Positions 1-11,896 of a DNA stretch of 64,000 nucleotides are shown piece after piece (the stretch's first letter is position 1; each line of letters begins with the position of its first letter). This stretch comes from Coriolopsis trogii (Eukaryota > Basidiomycota > Agaricomycetes > Polyporales > Polyporaceae), in contig JAHYIO010000037.1 in NCBI GenBank assembly GCA_020543525.1, positions 310,001 to 374,000 on the forward strand, read 5' to 3'. The notes below the pieces were generated by a model, which saw only the letters and a program-made list of their open reading frames with translations, made no database searches and was not told the DNA's origin. The position numbers were made by a program, and so were the translations under genes.

Positions 1-3000
1 CCTCGATCGCGTACAGGTGCGCAAACAGGTCACAATCCTCGACAAGGACTCTGGTCAACGCTTCATGCGCGACCTCCGAGTAAGGGAGCAACTCGTCGTA
101 CACAATCCGCGACAAGTTCTCCGAGGATGCGATGGCGACCGGAGAGATGGTCAGTTCCTCCACACTGTCTTCCGCTCTATGCACCTGAGGATTCTCGATC
201 AACGTAGCAAACGTCCGCCACCTCGACATCCAAGGCTGTCCGCCCGTGCCATCCGCGCCCCGCTCGCCATCGAACAAAGTAGACACACCCAGTTCGCGAA
301 GCAGTCCTGTCACCTTCCCAGTCGCAAGCACAAGCTCAGCAACATGCACGAGGAACACTGGCACGCTGCTCGGCCTGCTCTGCCCATCTCTAGCCGCGTC
401 AGGGTCGTCTACTGCCACCGCATGACCATGCCCATCCCTGAGCGCGAACCCGTCCGCCCAGAAGTCCGGATCGAGAATGACCATCTCGTTGTCCTCAACG
501 AAGAACTCATCAGGTAGAGCACTTAGGACTGCCACCGGCTGCCCTCCCTGCGGCGCCAGCGCCCCAAGCATGCCTTCGCGCACAGGCATCCCGTCCCGCA
601 TCCAGCGGTAGACCATCGCCCACACCGGCTGTGCGCTCGCCCCAAACACACGGATCAGGGCACGTGCAGTGACACTGTCTCCCATCGAGACATGCTCCTG
701 CGCCGCCGCAAGCACCGCGTCGAGTACAATCGCGGTGAGTGTCGACGGGGAGGCGCGTTGTGGTAGGTCAGGGAGCGTCCACACCTCCGGAGTCGATTCT
801 TGCGCGTGTAACCGCTGGGAGAGGCGGACCACGGCGCGGACGATGTCGAGTAGAACAAAAAACGAGGTGCCAAAATTGTCGCGGATCGCTTTCTCGAGGC
901 TGAGGAGAGATACGATGAACTGCGGGCCGATACCGGCGCGTGCATGACAGATATCCTCTTCACGCCGGGCGCACCAGCCGTCGAAAGCACGAATTTCGGC
1001 GTCGAGGGCATCTGCGAAGGCTTCTATGGTCTGCGTGGTCCGGCGATGCTTGCGAGAGAGGTATGCGGGCTGATTCTGGCCGTCAGGGGCAGCTGATGGT
1101 GGGATGCTGGCGGAGGCTTTCGCGAAAATCGCGGCGGTGAACTTGCGGAGGTGGACGAGTGTCGTTGCCAGCGAGGCATAGGATGAGACGATGGAGGCTT
1201 GGGAACCAGCCGTGAGATGTAATAAACGAGGAGCTGTAGGCGAGACCTGGTGTTTTGATAAGACATTTTGAACAGCCGACGAGGTGCATATAGTCGACGC
1301 CGCTTACGATGAATGAAAATGCTTCTGGCCCGCTATGGGTCCAGGTGAACATCATGTTTCGCCGGCCTTGCAGGCCCATGAGGACTTCACGGACGATATC
1401 CTCCTCATGACGGTAGCTCTGAGTGTCCCATGAGCAATATTCCCACCGACAGCCTTCCAGTACATACTTCTTTGCTGGGGCTATCGATGTTGAGTATGGT
1501 CCGTGAGCCCAATGCTCGATGTAGTGAAGGACCTTCACGTGCATGAGCTACCAGCTGCAGAGCTCAACGATGTAGAACTCACCCAGAGACGACGCATCAC
1601 CGAGATCGAACGGTCGATGTACGGGGGCATCGGACCTCCAATCAGCTCTCCAGTATTGCCTTGCCTGGAGTTCTTCTACGTCTTGCCTATGTCGATATGC
1701 GTTCAGGGGATCAAGGGGTGGATCCAACGGTGGGACAGTGGAAGCGGGATCTTCTGCTGGTGGAGGTGTCTCAGGAATGTTGGACAACGGGGAAGATGGT
1801 CGTGACCCTAAGTCAGAGTCACTGTCCCATGGCGATAGTGAGGGAGTGCTTCCATCGCTGCGCGCTTCCCATCGTTCGACGGTACTTCCAGGAGGCAGGC
1901 CATATGCGCCCTCCCAATGTTGTCCTTCGAACGGCTCATCGGCAAGGATGTCTTTCCAGGATAGCTTCGCCTTCTCTGGTTCTGGATTATTGATCTTATC
2001 AATGATGGCCTCAGCGTTAGTGAGCGTAGAAGTGGACGGTGGGTTCGAGAGAAGCGCCTAGGGATAGTGAGTATTAGGGAGCGTTCAGCTTGGGAGTATT
2101 GCAACTCACCAGGAATTTGAGATGATCAGGGATGCGTGACCGCTATATCAATAGTTGCAAACGAGGTGTATGAGTACAGACGACACGACTTTTCCTGTCT
2201 TTTCTCTACCTGAATGTCTGCGTCGAGGTCATTGGTGTCCTTGATCTGCTTCTTCAACCTGGTATAGACCTTGTCCAGAGCATCGGCAAGGATGTCGTTT
2301 GAGTTGATTCGAGCCTTCTTCGCGTGACTGTAGGCAAGATGAGCCGAAGGAATGGTGGAGTGGGTATTATATTACCCTCTCATCATGCGATCTATGGTCC
2401 CAAAGTCTGTACTGCCAGATGGTCGCATTGTAACATCAAGATTTTTCGAGACAAAATCAACTGCTACTTGATAGCTCTCCTCCTCAGCTTGTGAGATACC
2501 GGTCACCTGTGTCACTAGAGACTCGTAGAGAGGCAGGAGACGAGAGGACTGGCGAGTAGGAGCCCGATTTGAAAAGCGAGAGATGGGCCTTCGAACAGAT
2601 GCACTGGAACTGGGCCGGAGGGTAGCTGCGCTAGAAGACGGTCTCATGGATACGCTAGAAGGCGGTCTGTGTGATGCACTGGAAGGGGGCCTCATAGCGG
2701 CACTCGACGAAGGCCGAGTTGAGCTGCTCTGGGAAGAGCGGACCGCTGTGCTGGAGGGTGGGCGCAGTGGAGCACTAGAAGAGGGCCGCATGGATGCGCT
2801 GGACGGAGGACGAACGGACGCGCTTGAAGGAGGACGCAAAGGGGCACTGGAAGAGGGACGCAGAGATGCAGCACTAGACGAGGGCCGCGCGGTAGAGGCA
2901 CTGAGCTGCTGAGATTGCAGCTGTGGCTCATCGTCCGCATGGTACCAGCCATCCTGGTCGATGCGAAGATTCGAAGTGGATGGAGCTCTGGCATGTTGTG

Positions 3001-3034
3001 GCTTTGACTTCGGCTTTGAACTAGATGGACGCAT
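1..3034 (-). CDS. Gamma-tubulin complex component 5-like (Spc97/Spc98 family), 3' end cut off by window
   Basis: Likely a GCP5-type subunit of the gamma-tubulin ring complex, which nucleates microtubules at the spindle pole body. The ATG is at 3034. Exon 1 (3034-2376) encodes a Ser/Pro-rich N-terminus, followed by a 48-nt intron (2375-2328), exon 2 (2327-2210) and further short exons. A later exon (about 2050-1800) reads WKDILADEPFEGQHWEG, which resembles the conserved N-terminal segment of fungal GCP5 proteins. Near 1430-1380 the frame reads EEDIVREVLMGLQG, the typical GRIP1-like start (ReVL-LQG). The reading frame continues to base 1 through MVYRWMRDGMPV, a usual GCP segment. The C-terminal GRIP2 domain should lie beyond the edge. 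The family is clear; the GCP5 subtype rests on recalled motifs. It shares a 319-bp divergent upstream region with MGM101. Confidence 0.85.
2594..2887 (-). repeat. In-frame minisatellite coding RP(P/S)SSAxx octapeptides
   Basis: About twelve imperfect 24-bp units inside exon 1 of the GCP5-like gene encode residues 50-147. Each unit is close to R-P-(P/S)-S-S-(A/S/V)-x-x. Units keep the reading frame, with two carrying an extra residue. The stretch is predicted to be disordered and is rich in Ser followed by basic residues, so it is a plausible phosphorylation target. Confidence 0.85.
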
Positions 3035-3353
3035 CGTGTAGATTTGGAATAGTATCGATTGGGGTTTCGCAGCAATGCGTTCTCCTGATTGCTAATGACT
3101 GGAAATAAATTCTTGGAATCAGAAAAGCCGATCCGCTAGAAAGAGGAGTCGCTCACCAACGATGTTCAGGATGTGGCTGGAGAACGTGAACTTGTGGGCG
3201 GCTCTGATCGATGATCGCCAAGCGACGCCGTGACGACGCGTCGCGCCAGTCACGCGCATATGGGGCGCGTCACCGTCACGACTCCTCATCTTCCCCACCT
3301 GGCCTGTGCTTTCAGTCTGTCCTCCACGACCGCTCCGACGAAAAACGACAAAC
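3035..3353. promoter_or_regulatory. Divergent promoter region, GCP5-like / MGM101
   Basis: 319 bp between two divergent start codons. I see no gene and no convincing TATA box. Confidence 0.5.
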
Positions 3354-4496
3354 ATGGCCAGCAGAGCACTACTCAGCGTCTTACGTGCATCCCGCTCAGC
3401 CTCAGCAGCTTCGAGGTTTTATGCCACCGCATCCACCACTTCCAAAACTACCACCCGGGCCTCACCCAAAGTCTCTGCCGCACGCGCAAGCACGACCGTC
3501 GGCCGGGGAAACCCTGAGATCATCGAAGAATTTCCTACAACTGCGGAAGAAATAGAGATTCCCCCAGAGGCATACGGAGCACACCCCGAGAGCGTACCCT
3601 CGACGTCTACTTTCACAGCTCCATCTTCGTCCACTGCCCCGCCCACCTCTTCCTCTACACCCTTTGCTGCTGTGGAGTTCGCAGAGTCGAGCACCATTGG
3701 TGGCCCTCCGAGTGACCCCTCAGCACCTGACTGGTCGAAGAGCTACTTCGGCCTCTCGACGCAGCCGTTCCCGAAGGAGGCGGCGGACATCCTCCTCGCT
3801 CCGATCGACCCCATAGACGTTGAAATCAAGCCAGGTGCGTACCAACGAGTCATTCCGCTCTCCAGAGGTGGTAAACTTATGCATGTGGACCTTTGCAACG
3901 CATAGACGGTCTCATCTACCTCCCCGAGATCAAGTACCGGCGCGTGCTGAACAAGGCTTTCGGTCCAGGCGGGTGGGGCCTCGCTCCCCGCAGCGAGACA
4001 AACGTCGGTCCCAAGGTCGTCAGCAGAGAGTATGCCCTCGTCTGTCTCGGCCGGTGCGTTCTATCCGATGTTGCATGTCACACCGCTTGGTGCTCATGGG
4101 CGAATCGTCCAGACTTGTGGGCGTCGCTCGTGGAGAGCAGGAGTACTTCGACCCGAACGGCATCCCTACGGCGACGGAGGCGTGCAAAAGTAACGCTCTC
4201 ATGCGCTGCTGTAAAGACCTTGGGATAGCCAGCGAGCTCTGGTAAGTCGTCATTGTGTCGAATTTGCCCCTCTGAGGATGTGAGATTGAATTTTGTGATA
4301 GGGATCCTCGATTCATCCGAGAGTTCAAGGCGAAGTACTGCGTAGAAGTTTTCGTAGAGGACACCAGGACAAAGAAGAAGTGAGTCCGTACGCGCATGTG
4401 TCATTGGGGTTTTCCCTCATCCTCGTACGCCACAGGAAGAAGCTCTGGCGGCGAAAGGACCAGCCGGCGTTTGCGTATCCCTTCAAGGAATCGTAG
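3354..4496 (+). CDS. MGM101: Mitochondrial genome maintenance protein Mgm101 (Rad52-like recombinase)
   Basis: Mgm101 binds and anneals single-stranded DNA and is needed to keep and repair mitochondrial DNA. Five exons join in frame: 3354-3834, 3906-4053, 4113-4241, 4302-4379 and 4436-4496, giving 298 residues. The N-terminus is rich in Arg, Ser and Ala and lacks early acidic residues, as expected for a mitochondrial presequence. A low-complexity Ser/Thr/Pro linker follows. The conserved core starts at [10 protein letters not shown] and continues through [58 protein letters not shown] and DPRFI, the family's signature blocks. The protein ends in a basic tail. An upstream in-frame ATG at 3306 is less likely because the ATG at 3354 starts the basic presequence directly. 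Confidence 0.95.
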
Positions 4497-4812
4497 ATGC
4501 CTAGGCTACTTCCAACCCACCACTTGCAGTCCATCACGCTATCGTACTCGCATCCTAATGATCACCACTCTGCATAGACTGCGGCCATTGCCCGGCCTCA
4601 TATGACACACTGTGTGCACTCCTTGAGTAGGGAAAGCGAACACACTTGAGACATTACAGAGCGTATCGACATTATACAATATCACAAGCAAGCGTAGATC
4701 GACAGGTACACATACTCGTGCCAACCCCGTAAGCCCCATTAGCCCCGACGTCGGGAATAAGTTACGCAGCATCATTCTGTCCCGTCTCAACGACCTCTAG
4801 GCAGGCATATGC
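4497..4812. other. Convergent intergenic region
   Basis: 316 bp between the 3' ends of MGM101 and the thioredoxin-like gene. It should hold both 3' UTRs. I see no gene in it. Confidence 0.6.
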
Positions 4813-6042
4813 TCACTTCTTCCCTGCCTTGCGCTGCTTGGCCTTTTTGCTTGGGCTGGAGGTGGCGGTCGAGTTCGATGCAGCGCTCGACGCGCTGACG
4901 ACCGTTTCTGTCTCCGACTTGGCCGGAGTGAGCTTGGAGGTTGTCGCTGGTCGTTTAGCAGGCTCCTCTGGGCCCTTGTGGAGCAGGCGGATGACCATGC
5001 TCGCGACAGTGCCCGAGGCGAGCATGAGCACGAAGCGCGGCACGCGGTTGAGCGTGTCAAACACTTTCTTCATGCCAAGCGCGATGTAGTGGAGGACGAA
5101 CTCGCTGCGAATTCCCACAAAATACAAATGTTCAGTCAGTCGGGCGTAAGCATTGCAGTAGTGGCGCACGGGCGTACCGCTTGCCGCCAGGGCCAAAGGC
5201 AGACTGCCACGGCTGCGACTCGCGCCAGAGCTCTTCGGTGAGGAGTTCGCGGATGAGCTCTGGGGTGAGGCGGATACCGCTGGCCTTGTAGAATCGGAGC
5301 TTCTGGCCGCGCTCGGTAGCGATGACCAGCCAAGGGCCACTAGAGAAGGAAATGTAAGCAAAGTCGAGCGCCAGGGGGAGCACGGAAGACAGATATACGC
5401 ACGTCCACAAGTTCCATTTGGTTGTGATATAGGTGACGCTCATGTAGTCGATGCGACCAAAGCGGACGTTCGGGAGGTCGTTCGCGACGACGGTCATGTT
5501 GTACGCATCGTCAAACGCCTTGTCTACAATTTTGGAGATGGCGTTGTTGTTCGCGGCCGTAACCGAGCTGCAGAGGATATACATCAGTCTGGAAGGAATT
5601 GCACCGAGACCGAGGGCACTCACACGACGATGAACCATACCCTATCCTTCTCCTCCTGCTCCGTCAGCGGCTCGTTCACAACCATCTCTTCGAAGTTCTC
5701 GTCCGTGATCAGAGGCACGCGCTCGTCCCATGGAGAGACGGCCCCGCGCGCTATGGCTTCAGTTGTATTGATCCCGAGCTTGCCGAAGAGTGCAGAGACG
5801 GGGGCCGAGAGCATGAGCTTGTCTACGATACCAAGCTTGCTGGGGTCGATTTCACCCGCGCCCGGTGACGGTAGAGGTGTCGCGGGGGCCACGGACGCAG
5901 CGGGGTCGAAGGCGAAGGTAGGTTCAGGAGCGGGAGGATCGCTCGAGACTGCCTGACCGGGTGCCCATCCTGCGGAGAAGTACTGTGCGCTGGCGGGTGC
6001 AGCGCACAGGAGGGAAGAGAGGAGGAAAGCGGAGGGCTTCAT
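4813..6042 (-). CDS. Thioredoxin-fold-like secretory pathway membrane protein without CXXC
   Basis: About 320 residues in four exons. The ATG at 6042 begins MKPSAFLLSSLLCAAPASAQ, a good signal peptide. The middle part, AANNNAISKIVDKAFDDAYN followed by VRFGRIDYMSVTYITTKWN and PWLVIATERGQKLRFYK, has the strand pattern of a thioredoxin fold with W-x-(A/G)-P-(W/Y)-L-V where a redox site would lie, but there is no CXXC. A hydrophobic helix near VPRFVLMLASGTVASMVIRLL follows, then a Lys-rich tail ending KKAKQRKAGKK. That topology suggests an ER or secretory membrane protein with a cytosolic basic tail. I recall similar 'thioredoxin-like' proteins in basidiomycetes but cannot name a function. Its 5' region is shared with KEX1. 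Confidence 0.75.
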
Positions 6043-6654
6043 CGCCGCGTACGTTGAGCAGACGAGGTGAAGGTCGGGTAGAGGAGAGGAAGGGGCGAGA
6101 GAAAGAGGCTCTTGCGCGCAATAAGAGTGTGGAGAGGAGCCAAACTCAAACGCCAGCTGCAGCGTGCGTGTGCTCCTGAGAACAGAGATAAGGCTTGTCG
6201 TGCCTGAGACAAAACGTTGTCCCAATTATCTCTCCTGATAGTTCGGCCTGGGGCGTTGATATGAATTGTTCGTGGGCCATGGCGGCTGGTAGGATGGGTG
6301 AGACAATCGAAGGACATGGGCGAAGGAGGCATGATTCGCTCAGTTTCGCTGAGAGTGTCGTCCAAGAACGCGACCCCTCGGACCGGGAAAAGCAGCCAAT
6401 TTGCCGATAAGTCCAAAACTGGGCATACCCGCCCTAAATATTGAAGCGCCCCCGTGCGCAGCGTGTGCACTTCGCGAGTATGCTTTCCGTCTGGCTCAAT
6501 CCGTACGGCCCTTCCTCGCGTTCCTCGACATCTGCTCTCGTCTCAGCATCGTCCGACTCGCTGCTCTTCTATCTGTTTGGGCCACTCTTGTATCCCGCAG
6601 TTTGTGGACATTGACCGATCGCTTCCTGGCGCGACGCCGTCTCACGGAGCAATC
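6043..6654. promoter_or_regulatory. Divergent upstream region, thioredoxin-like / KEX1-like
   Basis: 612 bp between two divergent ATGs. No further gene is supported here. The region nearest the carboxypeptidase start is CT-rich, as is common in fungal core promoters. Confidence 0.5.
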
Positions 6655-9127
6655 ATGCACCCCGTGTTCTCCGTGCACCTGATTTCGCTCGTATGCTCTC
6701 TCCTGGGTTTTCTACCACAGACATCGGGCGCACCAGCAGATGGTCAGTGCATGTCAATGTACAGAGCCATTACGTCTTTATTATTAAGTAACCCAAATAT
6801 GACCAGTGCCTTCCGCCGCATCCCTCTACATCCCCCACCTCCCCGACCTCCATGAAGATGACACGCGTCCATTGCGCATGTATGGAGGTCACCTCTCGTC
6901 TGACCCAGAAGCGGGTGTTGCGGCACCGACAGATGTCACCGCGCATCTGTATTTCTTCATGGTGAAGGCTCGCCGCACTGCAGACAGGGAGCGCATCATC
7001 TTCTGGCTGAACGTACGTGCGCCATGTTCACCACGTCTGAGCATCGCCATTGACTTTGCTTACAGGGCGGCCCAGGATGCTCGTCGTTTGACGGACTCAT
7101 GATGGAGGTGGGACCGTGGAGGATGGACGGGCATGGCGGGCTTAAGACTGCTGTAGGCGGATGGGAAGAATACGCGACGATGGTCTTTGGTACGTCTACA
7201 CGTCCGCCTGAAGACTTGCCGTGACTTACAACTCTGTGCTTAATGGTGCAGTGGACCAGCCTGCTGGTACAGGGTTCTCTTATGCTCCGTCAAATAAGTA
7301 CGACCATGAACTCCCGGAGGTAGGTCCCACGTCACCTCATAATTGCTGTGTAATGACTATCCCAGGCATCCGCTCATTTTGTAGAGTTCCTCCGGAATTT
7401 CTATCGCGTATTCCCCGAATACCAGAATGTCGACGTAGGTACTGTTACCGTCCGCGCGACGTCTCACTGACTATATGCCCATATAGGCGTATATCGCCGG
7501 CGAGAGCTATGCGGGCCAATACATCCCCTACTTCGCCGATGCGGTACTCAACTCGAACCTGAAGATACCACTAAAGGGTGCCGCTATTGGCAATGGTTGG
7601 ACGGATGCACGGAGACAATATCCTGCATACTTGGATTACGCTGTCGCACACGGTCTTCTGGACGAGGGCACTCCGGTATGTAGCTCAACGTTTGAAGTTC
7701 ACGTGGACATCGCTGATAGAACTGGTGAGACAGGAATACAAGAACGCGAAGGACATCACAGATCAATGCATGGAGGAGTTGGCCAAGTTCAACACCATTG
7801 AGCCCGTGCATGTTGACCTTTGCGAAAGAGTCATGGGCACGGTCACGGCAGGGAAGAGTCATATGTACGTGTTCCCTTACCTGATATACTGACTTGAGTC
7901 ACTCACATACATGTGGCAAAGTGTGAACGGCACGTCTATGTGTGTCAACGTATACGACGTGCGCTTGGACGACGTCTCTCCACAGTGTGGCATGAATTGG
8001 CCGCCGGACCTCGAAGATGTCTACACTTACCTTGCAGTAGGTTTCCCTCAACCGTGCATTCGGACTGTGTCTAATACGCAGCGTAGCGAAGAGACGTTGT
8101 GAGCGCCATCCATGCAGAAAGAGTACCCGGAAAGTGGGTGGAGTGCAAGAGTCGAGTGCACAGCGAGTTCTCAACACGCAGGTCGAATTCGTCTATCACT
8201 GTCCTTCCTCGCGTGTTGGAGAGAATTCCTGTCATGCTCTTTGTTGGCGACCAGGACCTCATCTGCAACTACGTTGGCATCGAGAACATGATCAAGGCTA
8301 TGACTTGGAATGGTGAGACCGGACTCGGGGTACGTGTCATGAATACTATATCTGCCATTGCTGACATATGGGTCTCACCCTCTCTCGCTCGCAGAAAGTA
8401 CAAACGCAATCATGGACCGTCGGCAGCAGTCCCGCCGGAACCTGGGTATCATCCCGTAACCTCACCTACGCTAAGGTGAACACGCACCAGTGCCCGCCTC
8501 ATGACGAATTCTCACCTTAATGAATGTGACATTATAGATTTTCAATGCTTCCCATATGGTTGGTTTCGACGCACCGAACGTCGCGCACGACATGATCCTG
8601 CGCTTCATGGGCGTCAACTTCACCGCCATCACCGACGGATCGGCGCGTATCCCAAGCTCCGTCGGCGAGGACACGAAGCCAGTCTTAGCGTTCGACGACG
8701 AGCTACCCGCGCCGAGCCCGAGTCCCGCGAAGACCCCAGAACAGGATAAGGCGATGTGGGAAGGTACGCTATTCTTGACCCCGACCCCTCTCCGTATCCA
8801 CATGCTCATCATCATGCTGCAGCGTACTACAACGCCGGCTCAGCCGCACTCGTCCTTGTCGCAATCGCCGTCATCGTCGGGGGGTTCCTCTGGTGGCGCT
8901 CGCGCCGGACACGGAGGCGCGGACTCTCGCTCTCGACGCACGAGGAAAACATCCCACTGAACTCTTCGGTGCATGACAACTCGGAGTCGAAGGGGTTCCG
9001 GTCACGCAAAGGGAAGGAGCGTGCGGGGTCGCTGCCCGAGGAAGACGAGGAGGAGGCGATATTCGATGTGGGTGACGACGAGGACGAGGAACGGAGTCCG
9101 AGGCCGCATGTGTCTTTGCCTGCTTGA
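6655..9127 (+). CDS. KEX1: Pheromone-processing serine carboxypeptidase (Kex1-like)
   Basis: A peptidase S10 enzyme of about 600 residues that trims C-terminal Lys/Arg in the Golgi after Kex2 cleavage. Exon 1 begins [19 protein letters not shown], a signal peptide. Later exons carry [12 protein letters not shown] (oxyanion hole), [18 protein letters not shown] (nucleophile Ser), the Asp region GDQDLICN and the His region [12 protein letters not shown], so the full catalytic triad is present. After an acidic/Pro linker a single membrane span ([19 protein letters not shown]) is followed by an Arg-rich stop-transfer segment and an acidic cytosolic tail. This is the Kex1 rather than the vacuolar CPY layout. 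At least eight introns interrupt the gene. It converges on a DUF6533 gene 183 bp downstream. Confidence 0.93.
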
Positions 9128-9310
9128 TTCACTTATTGGTGGTATGAGGTGGGCGTCCCTCGTGGAGTCATTAATTACTCGGATTCTTATGTTACGGTCT
9201 CCGCGTACTCGCTACCCATGGGCTCTCCAAGAATAATCGCATCTAGACAAGAAAAGAAGGGATGGTGCCGATTCGCGGTAATGCGCAAATAAGGTATGTA
9301 ACTGTGCATC

Positions 9311-11067
9311 CTACGACGCTGCCTCGGGTTGCGTTGCGGTGGATTCGTCCTGGGCCATCTCGCCGGTGGGTTCGTCCGGGGTAGGTCCAGATTCGGACGA
9401 TCCGAACCCCGAAGCTGGCAGGAACGACGCGATGGACCCTATCACCCTGTTGAAGTACAGCGAGCCCCCGCTGGCGTTGGAAGACTGCTGGCCGTCCATT
9501 CTATTGTTCGCCTCCTGGAGGTCCATGAGGAACCTGGACACGAGAATAGCGGTGATGCTGACAATGTCGTAACTCAGCATTTGGCTTTCTTTGCTCAAGT
9601 TCGAACTCACGGTTCGGTGAGGAAAGTGATGTAGCTGGCCGAGCCGCCGCCCTCACTAATGAACTATAACGTGCGGATACGTCAGCGTTAAAGCAACGCG
9701 AGACATATACTTGGGAATATACCGAGAGGAGCGTGAAGCATAGGTGGAGGATGTTTAACACTATCAAGATGCTGTGAGCCAGTCAGTATGTGCCGTTTTT
9801 GCGGCCGGGTCTAATCATGATATACACAGTACGCACAGGAAATACACGACCCCTGTGATACATACGCGATGAGCGACGAGTCGTTCTTTGGGTATGCCTG
9901 TCATGAAGCGTTCGGCTCACCGTTCCTGAAGAGAACATTTGATAGTGATACTGTTCGACCCAGAGCCCTCAGCTCCCTGCCATTCTTGAAGGTCGTGGAC
10001 CAAGTCGTGGCCAACACTATGGAGTCAGCGATTATGAGCGACAGCCGGGAGACCACGGTGGCTATCAGAAGAATATCTCGGTGAATGTTCGGGTGCTAAC
10101 GATAGGATTCGCTGGTCACACACATCTGGGACGATAGCGGGTGGTCTGTTCAGTGACTTCTGCCATTCTGGAAGCGACTTTAGTTCATCAGGACCTTACA
10201 TTTTCCCCGTAAGTTCGGGCAGTGTCGAGATAACGCCACAGCCCAATACAGGATCAATTGCTGGGTGTATCCAATGGAATCGTGTAACCTGCGACAATAG
10301 CATAGTCAGTCCCTAGTATCTGCACAAGGAGGAAGAGCATCTTACGCAATTCATCACTGGTGGAACGAGTGAGAGCAAGCAGGCAACTACAGCCAGCAGC
10401 CAGGATCGAGAGCTCAGAACGTATGCCCGTAGTGCAGTGAAAACTACGGAATATCTTTAGCCTGAAGCGGACGTCGCCGAAGGCCCAATATGACTTGACT
10501 TACTCGCCCAAGGGAAATATTGTGAATATTCCATGACTTGTCTGATATAGAAGATCATCGCACATCTATATCAAGGTATGAATTAATTCATGTCGCAGCA
10601 TGCCTGTAGAGTCAAGCTTACCCCTAGAGAGGCATGCAACCGTTGAACATATTGGAACACATGAGGCCTAGGGTGGAAAATGGTGCTTACCTCCGACGTA
10701 CTTATAAGGATGACCGTGTTTGGGAGAACGAATGGGAGGTTCGCTGCTAACACAAGGTAGCGGTTCACGAGAAACAGCATGGCCGACACGGATAGGTGGG
10801 GTTTCCAAAAGAGAGTCAGTTCGCGGTCGATAGTGAGCATGTATTCGTACGCGAGTATGCCTTGACAATCCTGGATTAGTGATCCATGAAAGCCGTCAGT
10901 AAAGGTCGGGGCCTACATACCCCCACCGACAAACGTGAAGTAACTCTCCGTACGACTGATTGAGAGTGTGGTCAGTTTCAGGGCTCGTCCACAAACCTAT
11001 GGTGTCGAACAACTCACAAGATCGCAAATTCAGCGACAATCTCGGTTGTGTAGGCATCCTCGGACAT
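9311..11067 (-). CDS. DUF6533-type multi-pass membrane protein, copy A
   Basis: A split gene of about nine exons, roughly 330 residues. The ATG at 11067 starts MSEDAYTTEIVAEF. After two introns the frame reads ILAYEYMLTIDRELTLFWK, followed by a hydrophobic stretch ending LFLVNRYLVL: the DUF6533 signature of a helix, an acidic/aromatic motif and a second helix ending NRY. Further exons carry FTALRAYVLSSRSWLLAVVA, a WIHPAIDPVLGC loop, SRLSLIIADSIVLATTWSTT and the C-terminal ILVSRFLMDLQEANN. About seven membrane helices are suggested. The family is known from mushroom genomes and has no assigned function. It is a tandem paralogue of the gene at 11897-13609, with matching motifs in the same order. 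Exon borders near 10440-10640 are the least certain. Confidence 0.8.
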
Positions 11068-11896
11068 GTTCACAGTGACTTTAGTTGCTTGCCAATGGAC
11101 TCAGCTGGTTTATGTAGGGCTCAGATGACACTTCTGATAAAAATCATATGCATAACAATGTCCTTCATCAGCGTAGCCGCACCGCTTGATATCGGACAAG
11201 GACAAGGACACACCCGGTATCGAACAACTTCTCACCGACTTCGAGACACAAGTAAGGGCGCAGTCGAAGCTATTCTCGTGCATCATTGCTCATCAGTGCT
11301 TGTCTGGCAGTCTTTCATGAGCGCACAATCGCGTCGTAGTTATGATGCCAGGAAGCAGGGAAATGAGAGCAAGACTCACTACCTACGCATGCCGGATCAA
11401 CATCTCAATTCGAGTGAACGCTTGTCATGCCAGGTTAGCCACAATGCTGCAACAGCCATAGGACAGCGGACGAAGAGAACGCAATCAAACGGCGTAAGAG
11501 GTCCAGAGTCGTGCTTGGGGCTATGTTCAAGGGCAATCTTGGACCCGACCTGACCCAGCGCTGCCATTGTTGGTGAGTTCAATGGAAGTACTCACCGCAA
11601 ACGCGAACTGGTCACATCGGCAAATCAATATTCATCGCAACCCGTCTGAGATAAAACTGGTTTGGGACTCATCACGCCATACATCCATCTTTGTTGTGAT
11701 GAAGCGGACCTCAGTACAACAGGAGCGACGTCTTCGGTTATGACAAGGAGAGGCTCGTGCGGTTTCAGAGATACGCGCGATGCCGGACAGACCGGTGAAG
11801 TCGGCCTGAGGCCGCGCCTAGAGTCCCCACTTTCCGTGACTCTGTTGAGGGCGTATTGGTACACGCGATAATCGCCAAATCAAGGTGCTTCATCCG
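11068..11896. other. Spacer between tandem DUF6533 genes
   Basis: 829 bp. Short open frames occur on both strands, but none shows conserved motifs or usable splice structure. It should contain the promoter of copy A and the 3' end of copy B. Confidence 0.5.

Noticed and set aside
17..517. 166-codon plus-strand frame at the left edge
   Set aside because: Antisense to the GCP5-like coding region.
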